64,000 nt of DNA from Williamsia sp. GTDB taxonomy: Bacteria; Bacteroidota; Bacteroidia; Chitinophagales; Chitinophagaceae. A model generated the notes under the pieces. The model worked only from the letters and a program-made list of their open reading frames with translations. It was not told the DNA's origin and ran no database searches. Shown here one piece after another: positions 52,519-62,596 of the stretch (its first letter is position 1; each line of letters opens with the position of its first letter). The DNA is taken from NCBI GenBank assembly GCA_015069695.1, contig JADCRZ010000012.1, forward strand, positions 1 to 64,000. Reading direction: 5' to 3'. The position numbers and the translations under genes were made by a program.

Positions 52519-54315
52519 ATGAAATCAATATTTTTCAGATCGTGCGTTTTGTTGACCGTGCTGGCCGGCGCAGTTGGACTGCCAGCCTGTAAAAAGATAC
52601 TTGATGTGCAGCCGGAGAACGTGCTTACCAGTGAACAAACTTACCGCAATGTGTTTGATGCCGATGCAGCCGTACTAGGCGTGTATGGTAAGATGATGCA
52701 ACTGGCAAAGCCTTATGTGTTGCTGAACGAGCTCAGGGCCGACCTGATGTCGCCTACGGGCAATGCAGACCTTTACCTGCAGCAGCTGAACAATCACACC
52801 GTTACGGCCGATAATCCCTACATAAGCCTGACGCCGTTTTATGAAGTGATCCTGAACTGCAACGATGTTATGGCCCATTTCAGCAAAATGCTGAGCGAGA
52901 AGAAACTCAAGGTAGATGAATACAACCAGCGCTATGCCGATGTGGCCGCGATCCGCACCTGGGTTTATTTACAGCTGGGCATTCATTTCAGCAAGGATGC
53001 ACAGGGTACGGTAGGTATTCCTTACATCACCAACCCGCTGATCACCATCAGTGATGTAAAGAACGATACACTATACAAATACCTCCCGTTCAGACAGCTG
53101 CTGGGCGAGCTGATCAAAACAATGGAAACCCTGCCTACGAGAGAAATTTACACTACCAATACCACCCTCATTACGGTTGTTGACCAGTACCGGACAGACA
53201 AATTCTTTATCAGCAAAAAAGTTCTTCTTGGTGACCTGTACCTGTGGAATGCTGCCTACGATCCCGGTTCTTACCGCAAAGCAGCGGATCAGTACAAGCA
53301 AATTATTTCCTATTACGATGACAAGGGCAATGATAACACGCAGAAGAACTACTGGAAATTGGTTGGATCTATTGACGTGGCCAGTGGAAACCAACTTTCT
53401 GTTCAGTACGTCCGTTACCGCGAAAGCGATGTCAACAGCTTGTATGAAAGCAACACGGAGGGCTGGCGTTCCATGTTTTCGCGGGGTAAGATCAACTACG
53501 ACCAGCAGTTTGATTGGGAATGGATATGGGTACTGCCTTTCAGCAGCACCTTTGCACCCAAGAATCCGTTTGTAGACTTGTTCTCGCCCGTGGGCGGAAG
53601 TTATCTGGTAAAGCCTTCCCAGCAGGCCATGGATGGCTGGAACAGCCAGACCCAGCGCAATTTATTTCCGTTTGATGCCCGCGGCCGTTTTACCTATAAA
53701 AATATTGGCGGACAGCCTGTGATCATGAAATACCTGTACTACTACCTGGATGGCAATACGTTTGTGCCTACGGTCAATGCCAATGGAAGGGTAGCAGAAT
53801 GGTGGCTGTACAGGGCTGCTTCCGTATGGCAGCATTATGGCGAAGCAGCTAACCGGGATGGCTACCCGAAACTGGGCTATGCCATTGTAAACGGGGGTAT
53901 CAATTCAACCTATACACCCAGTCCGGCCCCTTCCGATGTAACCAATGTGCAGCAAACCATGATTGCTTACCCCTATAATTTTGATGCACGGAACGGCGAC
54001 AATCCGCAGTTCAGGGCTATTTACAGGGACATGGCCGGCATACGTGGAAGAGCTTACCTCAGGTCAAGGGACCTGGTGGGTACCGATAGTACGACGCAGG
54101 TGGAGAACATGCTGGTAGATGAAGCCGGACTGGAACTGGCATACGAAGGCCAGCGCTGGTCTGATCTGCTGCGTGTGGCCATCCGCAGAAACAATCCTGC
54201 TTTTTTAGCAGACAAGGTATACGCCAAACTGCAAAAAGACGGCAACGGAAACGCTCCGGCTGCCAGGGCCAAACTGATGCGGCAGGAATATTACCTGCCG
54301 TTTAAGTGGCAGTAA
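52519..54315 (+). CDS. SusD/RagB-family nutrient-binding lipoprotein (second copy)
   Basis: A 598-residue lipoprotein, somewhat longer than the usual 450-560. The lipobox is GLPAC (Cys24) then KKILDVQPENVLT. Helical TPR-like segments include FDADAAVLGVYGKMMQLAKP and YADVAAIRTWVYLQLGIHFS, and the C terminus has VDEAGLELAYEGQRWSDLLR. It is the substrate-binding lid of the second SusC. The extra length lies in the middle (about 280-460), which is rich in Tyr and Trp and may enlarge the binding face. Confidence 0.92.
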   Translation: MKSIFFRSCVLLTVLAGAVGLPACKKILDVQPENVLTSEQTYRNVFDADAAVLGVYGKMMQLAKPYVLLNELRADLMSPTGNADLYLQQLNNHTVTADNPYISLTPFYEVILNCNDVMAHFSKMLSEKKLKVDEYNQRYADVAAIRTWVYLQLGIHFSKDAQGTVGIPYITNPLITISDVKNDTLYKYLPFRQLLGELIKTMETLPTREIYTTNTTLITVVDQYRTDKFFISKKVLLGDLYLWNAAYDPGSYRKAADQYKQIISYYDDKGNDNTQKNYWKLVGSIDVASGNQLSVQYVRYRESDVNSLYESNTEGWRSMFSRGKINYDQQFDWEWIWVLPFSSTFAPKNPFVDLFSPVGGSYLVKPSQQAMDGWNSQTQRNLFPFDARGRFTYKNIGGQPVIMKYLYYYLDGNTFVPTVNANGRVAEWWLYRAASVWQHYGEAANRDGYPKLGYAIVNGGINSTYTPSPAPSDVTNVQQTMIAYPYNFDARNGDNPQFRAIYRDMAGIRGRAYLRSRDLVGTDSTTQVENMLVDEAGLELAYEGQRWSDLLRVAIRRNNPAFLADKVYAKLQKDGNGNAPAARAKLMRQEYYLPFKWQ

Positions 54316-54632
54316 GGGTTCATTTTTTATTCAATAAATCAGGCTATCAGGAGGGGCTGTTTTCTTTAAAAAAAACCACCATAATTATAAAAAACGATTT
54401 AACTTAATAGTTGAATGTAAAAAGCATTCTTCTATGATAAACACACACACATGAGAAAATAGCTACGCTGTATTATTGATCGTTCTGATTGCCGGAGTTG
54501 TTTGCACCAATAAAGTGTTCCTGCTTGTCTCATCCCTCACCGTATTTCTAATCTGTACATAACAAGGTTGGCATTTATACACACCCTGTGTGAAATACAA
54601 CCTATCCATTTCACTTTTAAATCAATTGCTAT
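54316..54632. other. Intergenic region ahead of the third SusC/SusD pair
   Basis: 317 AT-rich bases. It contains a GAATG/CATTC mini-hairpin (about 54412-54430) and a frameshifted hydrophobic micro-ORF (listed separately). The gap suggests that the third pair has its own promoter, but I see no exact TAnnTTTG. Confidence 0.4.
54451..54562 (+). pseudogene. Frameshifted hydrophobic micro-ORF
   Basis: ATG AGA AAA at 54451 runs straight into TAG. One extra base in the A4 run would instead join it to a frame reading NSYAVLLIVLIAGVVCTNK and a further hydrophobic stretch (VFLLVSSLTVFLICT) ending in TAA at 54560-54562, a 36-residue protein with two membrane-like segments. A TTG start downstream of the A run could also open the last 28 codons without any shift. 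Sequencing error, decay or chance are all possible. Confidence 0.25.
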
Positions 54633-57600
54633 ATGAAAAAAAAGGGATTACTGGTCACGCGGTTTTTCTTTGCACCCGTTTTTCTGCTCCTCGCTCTTCC
54701 TGTCTATTTGCTGGCACAGCAGCCTGCTGCCCGCACAGTGACAGGAACTGTTTCCAACGCAAAGGATGAGACGCTGCAAGGCGTGGTTGTTGAGGTCAGG
54801 AATACAAGAGTGAGGGCGCTTACCGACAGTTCAGGCAGGTTCTCTGTTTCTTTGCCCGGGCAAAACAGGGAGCTTGTATTTTCATACGTAGGATATGAAA
54901 ACCAGGTTGTGAATGTTGGCAACTCATCCTCTATCACTGTAACCCTGCAGCCTGATTCCAAAGCACTGGAAGATGTGGTGGTGATCGGCTATGCAACCGT
55001 CAGCAAACGCGATGTGACCGGCTCGGTAGCCGGCATCAACCAGAAAGACATCAAATCACGCCCGGTGGTAAACGCGCTGCAGGCCATGCAGGGCAAGGTG
55101 GCCGGTGTGGACATTACTTCCTCTGAGCGGCCCGGTACACTGGGCAACATCAATATCCGGGGCGTCCGCTCCCTGACCGCCTCCAATTCACCCCTCTTTG
55201 TGGTAGACGGCATTCCATTAACCACTGGCGGCATCGATTATATCAACCCGAATGATATCGAAGCAATTGACATCCTGAAAGACGCTTCGGCGACCGCCAT
55301 CTATGGCTCGCGGGGAGCAAACGGGGTCGTGATCGTAACTACGAAGCAAGGCAAGGCGGGAAAAACAACATTCAGCTACAACAGCTCGGTAACCGTGGAA
55401 ACGCTGCAGGATAATTCGGAATCTTTTTCTGCCGGCGATTATATCACCCACCGCCGCTGGGCTTATTATTATTCCAACCCGGCTCTTTACCCCCGGGGCG
55501 ATCAACCCAATATTGCCAACGACCAGAAAATATTCCTGGCCACCAGCGACCCCGCAGCATGGGCCAATATAGCCAAAGGATGGGCCGGCGGTACCTGGGA
55601 TGGATCCAAGGTTGTTTCTACGGACTGGAAAGGCATGGTATCACGTACAGGTCTTACCACCGATCACCAGTTCAGTGTAAGCGGCGGTTCTGATAAAGTA
55701 AAAGCCTATGCTTCTTTCGGATACCTCTATAACAAAGGAACTTCGGTCGGACAACAGTACAAAAGATTTACAGCGAAGTCCAGTGTCGACATTGCGGCCA
55801 CCAAATGGTTTTCCATGGGTGCCAACCTCAGTCTTGCCTACGGCGTGCAGGAATATGGACAGTCTACCGCATTTGCCACCACGGTTTCTTCCAGCTCCAG
55901 CATCTATGAATCGGCCAGGGGCATCTTTACCTATGCGGTGCCCTATGATTCAGCAGGCAACCGCGTGATCTATCCGGGAGGAGACATTGCCATTAAAACG
56001 GTGGCGGATGAGTGGAAGTATTCGCAAGATCAGCGCCAGACCTTGCGTGCATTCGGCAGTTTGTACGCGCAGGTTAATTTCGGGGCCATCAGTCCGGTTT
56101 TAAAGAACCTGCGGTACCGCATGAATTTCGGACCTGATCTTTCTTATTACCGGGATGGCGTATATCTTGACGCACAATCCGTGGTGAGCAGCGGAAGCAA
56201 CTTCGCCTCCTTGAATAAAAACCTCACGCTTTCATACACCCTGGATAACCTGCTTTACTACGACAAAACGATCGGAGATCACAGCTTTGGTGTAACCCTG
56301 CTGCAGAGCCAAACGCAATACAGTGTTGATAGCAGCCTGATCGCAGCCAATGGTATTCCGTTTGCAAGCCAGAAATGGAATGCACTGACGCAAACCAATA
56401 TTCCTTCCGCCAACCTCACAAGCTATGCTTCCGGCATACTGGAAAAGCAACTGCTGTCGTATATGGCCCGCATCAATTACAATTACGCGGATAAGTATTT
56501 GCTGACCGTGTCTGCCCGTGCCGACGGTGCATCGCAGCTTGCCGAAGGACACAAATATTCCCTCTTTCCATCGGCAGCTCTGGCCTGGCGTATAAGCAAT
56601 GAAAATTTCATGAACGGAATAGACTGGGTCAAAGATGTAAAGCTCAGGCTGGGTGCCGGCGTTACGGGCAATTCAGCGATCAACCCCTACGCCACCAAAG
56701 GCGCTGTTACGCCCCTGTTCTATCCTTTCTCCACCAGCATCACTTCAGGTTCCGCACTTTCTTCTGTGCTGGCCAACCAGGAACTGGGATGGGAGAAAAC
56801 CACCCAATACAACCTGGGGCTGGATTTTGCATTCATGAACCGGCGCATCACCGGCGCCCTTGATGTATATACTTCGCAAACCCGCGATCTGCTGATGCAA
56901 CGCTCTATTCCGACTGTGACCGGTTTTACAACAACCTATGCCAATATCGGGCAAACGGCGAACAAGGGCGTTGATTTTAATTTGACAACGAACAACATCA
57001 ATACAAAAAGCTTGCAGTGGTATACCACCCTGAACGTGAGCTGGCAGAAAGAACACATTGTTTCCTTGTCGAACGGCAAACAAGATGACATCAACAATTT
57101 GTGGTTTATCGGCCAGCCTATTGGTGTTATCTATGGTTACCAGGCCAACGGTCTCTGGCACAAAAGTGACTCTGCCCTCTTTGCGAAACTGAATGCCAAC
57201 GGAGGTGCGTTTTCACCGGGTAGTGTTAGAGCGGTGGACCAGAATGGGGACAATAAAATTGACGCCAACAATGACCGTGTCATTATTGGGTATACCCGTC
57301 CGCGCTGGGTAGTGGGCATGACCAACACCGTTAACTTCAAAGGATTTGAGCTGTCAGTTTTCTTATACGGTCGCCTGAAGTATATGTACAGCACCGGCGG
57401 AGAAGGACAGGTAGGCCGTTACAACCAGCGGAAGATTGATTATTATACAGAGAACAACCAGAATGCCGAGTACCAGAAGCCTATCTATACAACGGCTTCG
57501 GGCGACATTTATGCCGGCTCCCTGGGCTACAAGGAAGCTTCTTTTATCAAGGTCCGCAACATATCCCTCGGCTATGTATTTACCGGTAACACCTTGAAGA

Positions 57601-57743
57601 AAACAGGCATCAGCAGCCTGCGGACCTTTTTGCAGGTGGCCAACCCGGGCATGCTTTTCTCCAAGATCGATTTTATCGACATGGATGTCGTGAGCTCTAC
57701 CTGGAACCGCGGCTTTACACTGGGACTTAATGCCGGATTTTAA
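54633..57743 (+). CDS. SusC/RagA-family TonB-linked outer-membrane protein (third copy)
   Basis: A 1036-residue transporter with a signal peptide (1-28), a carboxypeptidase-regulatory-like domain (VTGTVSNAKDETLQGVVVEV, with SVSLPGQNRELVFSYVGYE), the classical linker EDVVVIGYATVSKRDVTGSV, a plug (QAMQGKVAGVDITSSERPGT, SLTASNSPLFVVDGIPL) and a barrel ending FTLGLNAGF with Phe. This is the most canonical of the three SusC proteins. No STN domain. The partner SusD is 21 bases downstream. Substrate unknown. Confidence 0.94.
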   Translation: MKKKGLLVTRFFFAPVFLLLALPVYLLAQQPAARTVTGTVSNAKDETLQGVVVEVRNTRVRALTDSSGRFSVSLPGQNRELVFSYVGYENQVVNVGNSSSITVTLQPDSKALEDVVVIGYATVSKRDVTGSVAGINQKDIKSRPVVNALQAMQGKVAGVDITSSERPGTLGNINIRGVRSLTASNSPLFVVDGIPLTTGGIDYINPNDIEAIDILKDASATAIYGSRGANGVVIVTTKQGKAGKTTFSYNSSVTVETLQDNSESFSAGDYITHRRWAYYYSNPALYPRGDQPNIANDQKIFLATSDPAAWANIAKGWAGGTWDGSKVVSTDWKGMVSRTGLTTDHQFSVSGGSDKVKAYASFGYLYNKGTSVGQQYKRFTAKSSVDIAATKWFSMGANLSLAYGVQEYGQSTAFATTVSSSSSIYESARGIFTYAVPYDSAGNRVIYPGGDIAIKTVADEWKYSQDQRQTLRAFGSLYAQVNFGAISPVLKNLRYRMNFGPDLSYYRDGVYLDAQSVVSSGSNFASLNKNLTLSYTLDNLLYYDKTIGDHSFGVTLLQSQTQYSVDSSLIAANGIPFASQKWNALTQTNIPSANLTSYASGILEKQLLSYMARINYNYADKYLLTVSARADGASQLAEGHKYSLFPSAALAWRISNENFMNGIDWVKDVKLRLGAGVTGNSAINPYATKGAVTPLFYPFSTSITSGSALSSVLANQELGWEKTTQYNLGLDFAFMNRRITGALDVYTSQTRDLLMQRSIPTVTGFTTTYANIGQTANKGVDFNLTTNNINTKSLQWYTTLNVSWQKEHIVSLSNGKQDDINNLWFIGQPIGVIYGYQANGLWHKSDSALFAKLNANGGAFSPGSVRAVDQNGDNKIDANNDRVIIGYTRPRWVVGMTNTVNFKGFELSVFLYGRLKYMYSTGGEGQVGRYNQRKIDYYTENNQNAEYQKPIYTTASGDIYAGSLGYKEASFIKVRNISLGYVFTGNTLKKTGISSLRTFLQVANPGMLFSKIDFIDMDVVSSTWNRGFTLGLNAGF

Positions 57744-57764
57744 TCATTGTTAAACTTGTAACAC

Positions 57765-59720
57765 ATGAAAAAGAATACCTCCTCTATAAAAATACTCCTC
57801 CTGATTGCAATTGGAATAACAACTGCTTCCTGTAAGAAAGATTTCCTGGCTGAAAACCTGACAACAGCAAGAAGCCTGGAATACTATAAAACCGATGCCG
57901 GTATCCAGTCACTGATCGTTGGTACTTATTACCAGGTGTTCAGCACGCCCTTCAATGGCGAATGGATGTTTTCTTTCACCAACTACGGAACCGATGAGTT
58001 TCATGTGGGCGGTGATGCATCCAACGGCATATTCAATGCTTACGGTACCGGTTTTAATTCTATCATAGTTGCCCTGAACACCAACACCGCTTCAGCAAAT
58101 TCGCAGTGGGACAATCTGTATGTTGGAATCGGGTATGCCAACCTGCTCATCCAAAACATCCAGGAAAGTGCGACGACTTCGGCAGCTATCAAAAAAACAG
58201 CTTTGGGCGAAGCGTATTTTCTTCGGGCCTACAACTACTTGAGACTGGTAAATCAATACGGTGATGTGCCCTTGAAATTGAAACCCAGCACCGGTGTTGA
58301 GCTGGAGTTTACCCGGGCTTCGGCGAAGGATGTGAGTGCCCAGGTCATTTCAGATTTTACCAATGCCTACAACCTGTTGACAAATGGTGTATCGCCGGCA
58401 AGAATAACAAAAGATGCGGCTGCCCATTACCTGGCAAAAGCCTACCTGTTCCGGGCAAGCGAAATCAATGATGCCTGGAATGCTTCTACAAAAACAGCCG
58501 ATCTTCAAGCGATTGCACCGCTGGCTGATGCAGTGATTGCCAACCATCCGCTGGCACCCAATTTTGCTGATCTTTGGAAGTATACAGGGCCCAACAGCGC
58601 CAATGAAAACCTGAATGAGCTGATCCTTTCAGCCCAGTTTACATCGGATGTTTCTGCCAACGGCGGCAATACGCAACATCTTTATTACAGATCCAGGTAC
58701 GATGACATTCCTTACATGCAGCGCGACCTGACCGGCGACCGGCCTTATAGCCGCCTGGCAACCACTTACTACATGTACCGGATCTATGATCTGGTGAATG
58801 ATTCGAGGTTCTGGAAAAGCTTTAAGACCAAAGACAGGTTAAACAAAACTTCCGGTTCTTATTATGTGAATGGGGACCTCGGTATCATGTACGTGATCAA
58901 CCAACCCGGCGACAACCGCTTTGCCAGTGTAAAATTGAATGATGTGGTTGTTTACAGCAAAACAGGCAAAACAATTCCCAACGTGTATGTAGCTTACCCA
59001 AGAGGCGTTACTACAGACAATGCCCTGTTTTCAGATGTCCGCTTTCCTTCCCTGAGCAAGTTCATCGATGCTTCCCGCATCGCTGTGAATGAAACCAGGG
59101 GACTGCGTGATGTGACCCTTGCCCGCTCGGCTGAAACTTACCTGATCGCAGCGGAGGCCAAGATCAGGCTGGCTGCTGCAGGTTCCGGTTCTTACAATGA
59201 TGCCCTGCCTTATATCAATGCAGTCAGGGCCCGTGCCCAATACCAGGCAGGAGAAGATCGCTCGGTATATGCGGATGGTGGTGCAGCCTATGCCTCTTCC
59301 AACCTGGGACAAAGCACGACCATCAATTCTTATTACCAGGAAAATTCTTATTACGAATCCAACAACATCCTGGCTACTACAGCCGCCACAAACCTGGCCG
59401 TGACCAATATCGCCACGCTGCCTGCAGGTGATGAATTTGTGATCAGCAAGCTGGGCTATACAAGTCCGTACGACAGGATGTTGTGTTTTGTGCTCAATGA
59501 ACGTTCCCGTGAGCTGGCAGGTGAATTCAAACGCTGGGAAGATCTGTCGAGAACAAAAACGCTGGTAGCCCGTGCCAAGGCCTTCAATCCGGAAGCCACC
59601 GCCGTACAGGATTTCAACAACCTGCGGCCCATCCCGCAAACTTACCTCGACGGCATTCAGTCAGGCGGTGTGGCATTAACAGCCACGCAAAAAAAGGCAC
59701 AGCAGAACCCGGGTTATTAA
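57765..59720 (+). CDS. SusD/RagB-family nutrient-binding lipoprotein (third copy)
   Basis: A 651-residue lipoprotein, at the long end of the family. Lipobox TASC (Cys23) then KKDFLAENLTT. SusD helices include LGEAYFLRAYNYLRLVNQYG, followed by DVPLKL, and the C terminus has VLNERSRELAGEFKRWEDLS before FNNLRPIPQTYLDGI, a classic SusD ending. The inserted region (about 300-440) explains the length. It pairs with the SusC encoded just upstream. Confidence 0.93.
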   Translation: MKKNTSSIKILLLIAIGITTASCKKDFLAENLTTARSLEYYKTDAGIQSLIVGTYYQVFSTPFNGEWMFSFTNYGTDEFHVGGDASNGIFNAYGTGFNSIIVALNTNTASANSQWDNLYVGIGYANLLIQNIQESATTSAAIKKTALGEAYFLRAYNYLRLVNQYGDVPLKLKPSTGVELEFTRASAKDVSAQVISDFTNAYNLLTNGVSPARITKDAAAHYLAKAYLFRASEINDAWNASTKTADLQAIAPLADAVIANHPLAPNFADLWKYTGPNSANENLNELILSAQFTSDVSANGGNTQHLYYRSRYDDIPYMQRDLTGDRPYSRLATTYYMYRIYDLVNDSRFWKSFKTKDRLNKTSGSYYVNGDLGIMYVINQPGDNRFASVKLNDVVVYSKTGKTIPNVYVAYPRGVTTDNALFSDVRFPSLSKFIDASRIAVNETRGLRDVTLARSAETYLIAAEAKIRLAAAGSGSYNDALPYINAVRARAQYQAGEDRSVYADGGAAYASSNLGQSTTINSYYQENSYYESNNILATTAATNLAVTNIATLPAGDEFVISKLGYTSPYDRMLCFVLNERSRELAGEFKRWEDLSRTKTLVARAKAFNPEATAVQDFNNLRPIPQTYLDGIQSGGVALTATQKKAQQNPGY

Positions 59721-59819
59721 GGTGATGTCTGAATCATGCTTCAAGACAATCATACTTCAGACATTATTGACGGAATCGGCGGATTTTTGACTAATTTACC
59801 AGGCATAAACCAAAACTGC

Positions 59820-61556
59820 ATGTCTAATCCGTTGTTTCGAAAAAAATCCGTTGACGCGATCCTGGCCGATGCCCATTCCGGTTTTTCAGATGCCGAACAC
59901 AGCCACTCCGATTTAAAAAGAGACCTGGGTGTGAAGGATCTGACCGCAATGGGCATCGCTGCTGTGATCGGTGCCGGTATTTTTTCTACCATCGGAAAAG
60001 CTTCCTTTGAAGGCGGACCCGGCGTGTCGCTCCTGTTTGTGATCACGGCAGTGTGCTGCGGCTTTTCAGCCCTCTGCTATGCAGAGTTTGCTTCCCGCAT
60101 ACCCGTGAGCGGCAGCGCGTACACCTATGCTTACGCCTCCTTTGGCGAGCTGGTTGCCTGGATCATTGGCTGGGACCTGCTCATGGAATATGCCATCGGC
60201 AATATTGCCGTCGCTATTTCCTGGAGCCAGTATTTCAACAACCTGCTCAAGGGATTGAACATAAACATACCGGCTTATTTTACGACGGATTACCTCTCTG
60301 CTTACCGGGGCTTTACGCAAGCGACTGCAGACGTAGCCGGCGGTGCGGCGTTGAAGAGCCTGCCGGAAGGCGTGCAATCAGCTTACCAGGCATGGATAAG
60401 CGCACCACAGATCGGCGGACTGCGGATCATTGCAGACCTGCCCGCCCTGCTCATCGTATTGCTGATCACTTACCTGGTGTATATCGGCATATCGGAAACC
60501 AGGAAAGCCACCAACCTGATGGTCGCATTGAAACTGGTTGTCATCCTGGTGGTGATCGCGATCGGTTTTTTTTATGTGGCGCCGGCAAACTGGAGCCCGT
60601 TTCTGCCGAATGGATTTGGGGGTATGATGAAGGGCGTGTCGGCCGTGTTCTTTGCTTACATTGGTTTTGACGCTATTTCAACAACGGCAGAAGAGTGCCG
60701 CAATCCCCAGCGCGACCTGCCGCGGGGCATGATTGCTTCCCTGATTATTTGCACCATCCTGTATATCCTGATTGCCCTGGTGCTCACCGGTATGGTATCC
60801 TATAAACAGCTGAATGTAGGCGACCCGCTGGCTTCCGTGTTTTCACAAGTTGGACTTAACAAGCTGAGCTACGTCATCTCTTTCAGTGCCGTGATTGCAA
60901 CGGCCAGTGTGATCCTGGTGTTCCAGATGGGGCAGCCGCGCATCTGGATGAGCATGAGCCGCGATGGGCTCCTGCCCAAGGTGTTTAGCCGCATCCATCC
61001 CAAATACAAAACGCCTTCTTTTTCTACCATCATCACCGGCATGGTGGTTGCCATACCTGCCCTTTTTCTCAACCTGACCGAAGTAACCGACCTTACCAGC
61101 ATCGGTACCCTGTTCGCGTTTGTGCTGGTTTGCGGCGGTGTGTTGCTGCTGCCAAAATCGGAGGTGGCCCCCTCATCCAAAAAGTTTACCATCAAGTATA
61201 TCAATGGCAAGTGGATCGTACCCGTGCTGTATGTGGTAGGCTTTATTGTATTGTGGAAAAACCTGCTGGGACTGTTTCATTATGAGAATGAAGAGCACTT
61301 TAAAGACAAACTGCCGTTTTTTCTTTTTATCATTCTTGCAACCGTCCTTACCGTTCTTACCTTTATGCGGAATTTATCCCTGATACCGGTGCTCGGGCTG
61401 GCCAGTTGCTTTTACCTGATGACGGAACTGGGTTATATCAACTGGCTGCGCTTTTTGATCTGGCTGGTGATCGGGTTGGTGATTTATTTTTTATACGGGC
61501 GGCGGCATAGCCGGCTGGCCAGACCCGCAGGCCCTGCAAACAATCCTGCGGGTTAA
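59820..61556 (+). CDS. APC-superfamily amino acid permease (cationic amino acid transporter-like)
   Basis: A 578-residue inner-membrane protein with about 12-14 hydrophobic helices. The N terminus has a 40-residue polar cytoplasmic stretch, then DLTAMGIAAVIGAGIFSTIG, the unwound first helix with the G-x-G motif for the amino-acid backbone. FAYIGFDAISTTAEECRNPQ and DLPRGMIASL are the family's sixth-helix and loop signatures, typical of CAT/YfnA-like transporters. An in-frame start at 59736 would add 28 unlikely residues; ATG 59820 is chosen. It is the first gene after the Sus locus and likely has its own promoter in the 99-base gap. Confidence 0.9.
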   Translation: MSNPLFRKKSVDAILADAHSGFSDAEHSHSDLKRDLGVKDLTAMGIAAVIGAGIFSTIGKASFEGGPGVSLLFVITAVCCGFSALCYAEFASRIPVSGSAYTYAYASFGELVAWIIGWDLLMEYAIGNIAVAISWSQYFNNLLKGLNINIPAYFTTDYLSAYRGFTQATADVAGGAALKSLPEGVQSAYQAWISAPQIGGLRIIADLPALLIVLLITYLVYIGISETRKATNLMVALKLVVILVVIAIGFFYVAPANWSPFLPNGFGGMMKGVSAVFFAYIGFDAISTTAEECRNPQRDLPRGMIASLIICTILYILIALVLTGMVSYKQLNVGDPLASVFSQVGLNKLSYVISFSAVIATASVILVFQMGQPRIWMSMSRDGLLPKVFSRIHPKYKTPSFSTIITGMVVAIPALFLNLTEVTDLTSIGTLFAFVLVCGGVLLLPKSEVAPSSKKFTIKYINGKWIVPVLYVVGFIVLWKNLLGLFHYENEEHFKDKLPFFLFIILATVLTVLTFMRNLSLIPVLGLASCFYLMTELGYINWLRFLIWLVIGLVIYFLYGRRHSRLARPAGPANNPAG

Positions 61557-61570
61557 ACGTTTTAGAAGCT

Positions 61571-62596
61571 ATGAAATTTGAAGTAGGAGATAAGGTCGTC
61601 GTAAAACATTCCAACGAAGAAGGGGATGTGCTGGAGATCCTCAACGACAAGATGGTGCTGATAGAAGTGCGGGGTGTAAAATTTCCTGCGTATACCGACC
61701 AGCTGGATTTTCCTTATTTCAAGCGGTTCACCGAAAAGAAATTGTTTCCCGAAAAAACGCCTCCCAAAACCTATATCGACCAGGTTCCCAAAGAAAAGGT
61801 GGTCAAAAAAACGGCGCATCGCGACGGCGTTTGGCTGCTGGTATTTCCCCAGTTCAGCAAGGATGATTGGGGAGATGAAATAGTGGACCAGCTGAAGATT
61901 CACTTGGTGAACGGAACCGAGACAGGCTACAATTTTACTTACAGAGTGAACTACCAGGGCACGCCCGAGTTCGAGCTGAGAAACCAGGTCTTCAACCACC
62001 AGGACTTTTATATCCATGATCTTTCCTTTGAAAAGATCAACGACAATCCAACTATTGATTGTGAGTTCTCGCTTATCACACCAGATAAGAAAAAAGCTTC
62101 CCAGTATACGGTGGAGTGGAAACTGCGTTCGAAAGCGATCTTTAAAAAGATCGAAGAATTAAAGGTGAGCGGCGATCCTTCGTTTGCGCACAAGCTGTTT
62201 GATGTTTACCCGGAGAATTTTGAGGATGACAAACCGGAACCCCTGCGGCCAACCGCGAATGCAGACATCAAGCTATACAATGCTTCCCGCGCCCGGCAGC
62301 ACCTGGAGCCACCCCGTTACGTGATCGACCTGCACATGGAAAAGATCGCCCCCAACTGGCAGCACCTCAGCAACCAGGAGATCCTGAATATGCAGCTCAC
62401 CGAATTTGAAAAATACTACGACCTTGCCATTGCCCATCACCAGGCTTCGCTGACGGTTATTCATGGCATCGGCACCGGCCGCCTCCGCGATGAAATCCAT
62501 GAGCTGCTCAAATACAGAAAAGAAGTAAAGACCTTTGTGAACCAGTACCATTCGTCGTACGGGTACGGCGCGACAGAGATTTGGTTTCAGTACTAA
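61571..62596 (+). CDS. DUF2027 and Smr domain protein
   Basis: A 341-residue cytoplasmic protein. The N-terminal segment KFEVGDKVVVKHSNEEGDVL and VKFPAYTDQLDF is a small beta-barrel like that of MutS2-type proteins. The middle (about 80-200) matches DUF2027 of Bacteroidota. The C-terminal 85 residues are an Smr domain: VIDLHMEKIAPNW, with the catalytic-type H-L-H replaced by DLHME, and VIHGIGTGRLRDEIHELLK, the H-G-x-G loop. Smr domains nick or bind nucleic acids. Its stop overlaps the convergent FHIPEP gene's stop by four bases. Confidence 0.9.
   Translation: MKFEVGDKVVVKHSNEEGDVLEILNDKMVLIEVRGVKFPAYTDQLDFPYFKRFTEKKLFPEKTPPKTYIDQVPKEKVVKKTAHRDGVWLLVFPQFSKDDWGDEIVDQLKIHLVNGTETGYNFTYRVNYQGTPEFELRNQVFNHQDFYIHDLSFEKINDNPTIDCEFSLITPDKKKASQYTVEWKLRSKAIFKKIEELKVSGDPSFAHKLFDVYPENFEDDKPEPLRPTANADIKLYNASRARQHLEPPRYVIDLHMEKIAPNWQHLSNQEILNMQLTEFEKYYDLAIAHHQASLTVIHGIGTGRLRDEIHELLKYRKEVKTFVNQYHSSYGYGATEIWFQY

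Noticed and set aside
38791-59720. Classical polysaccharide utilisation locus
   Set aside because: SusC/SusD pairs are present but there is no glycoside hydrolase, polysaccharide lyase, carbohydrate esterase or SusR/ECF regulator in or beside the locus.
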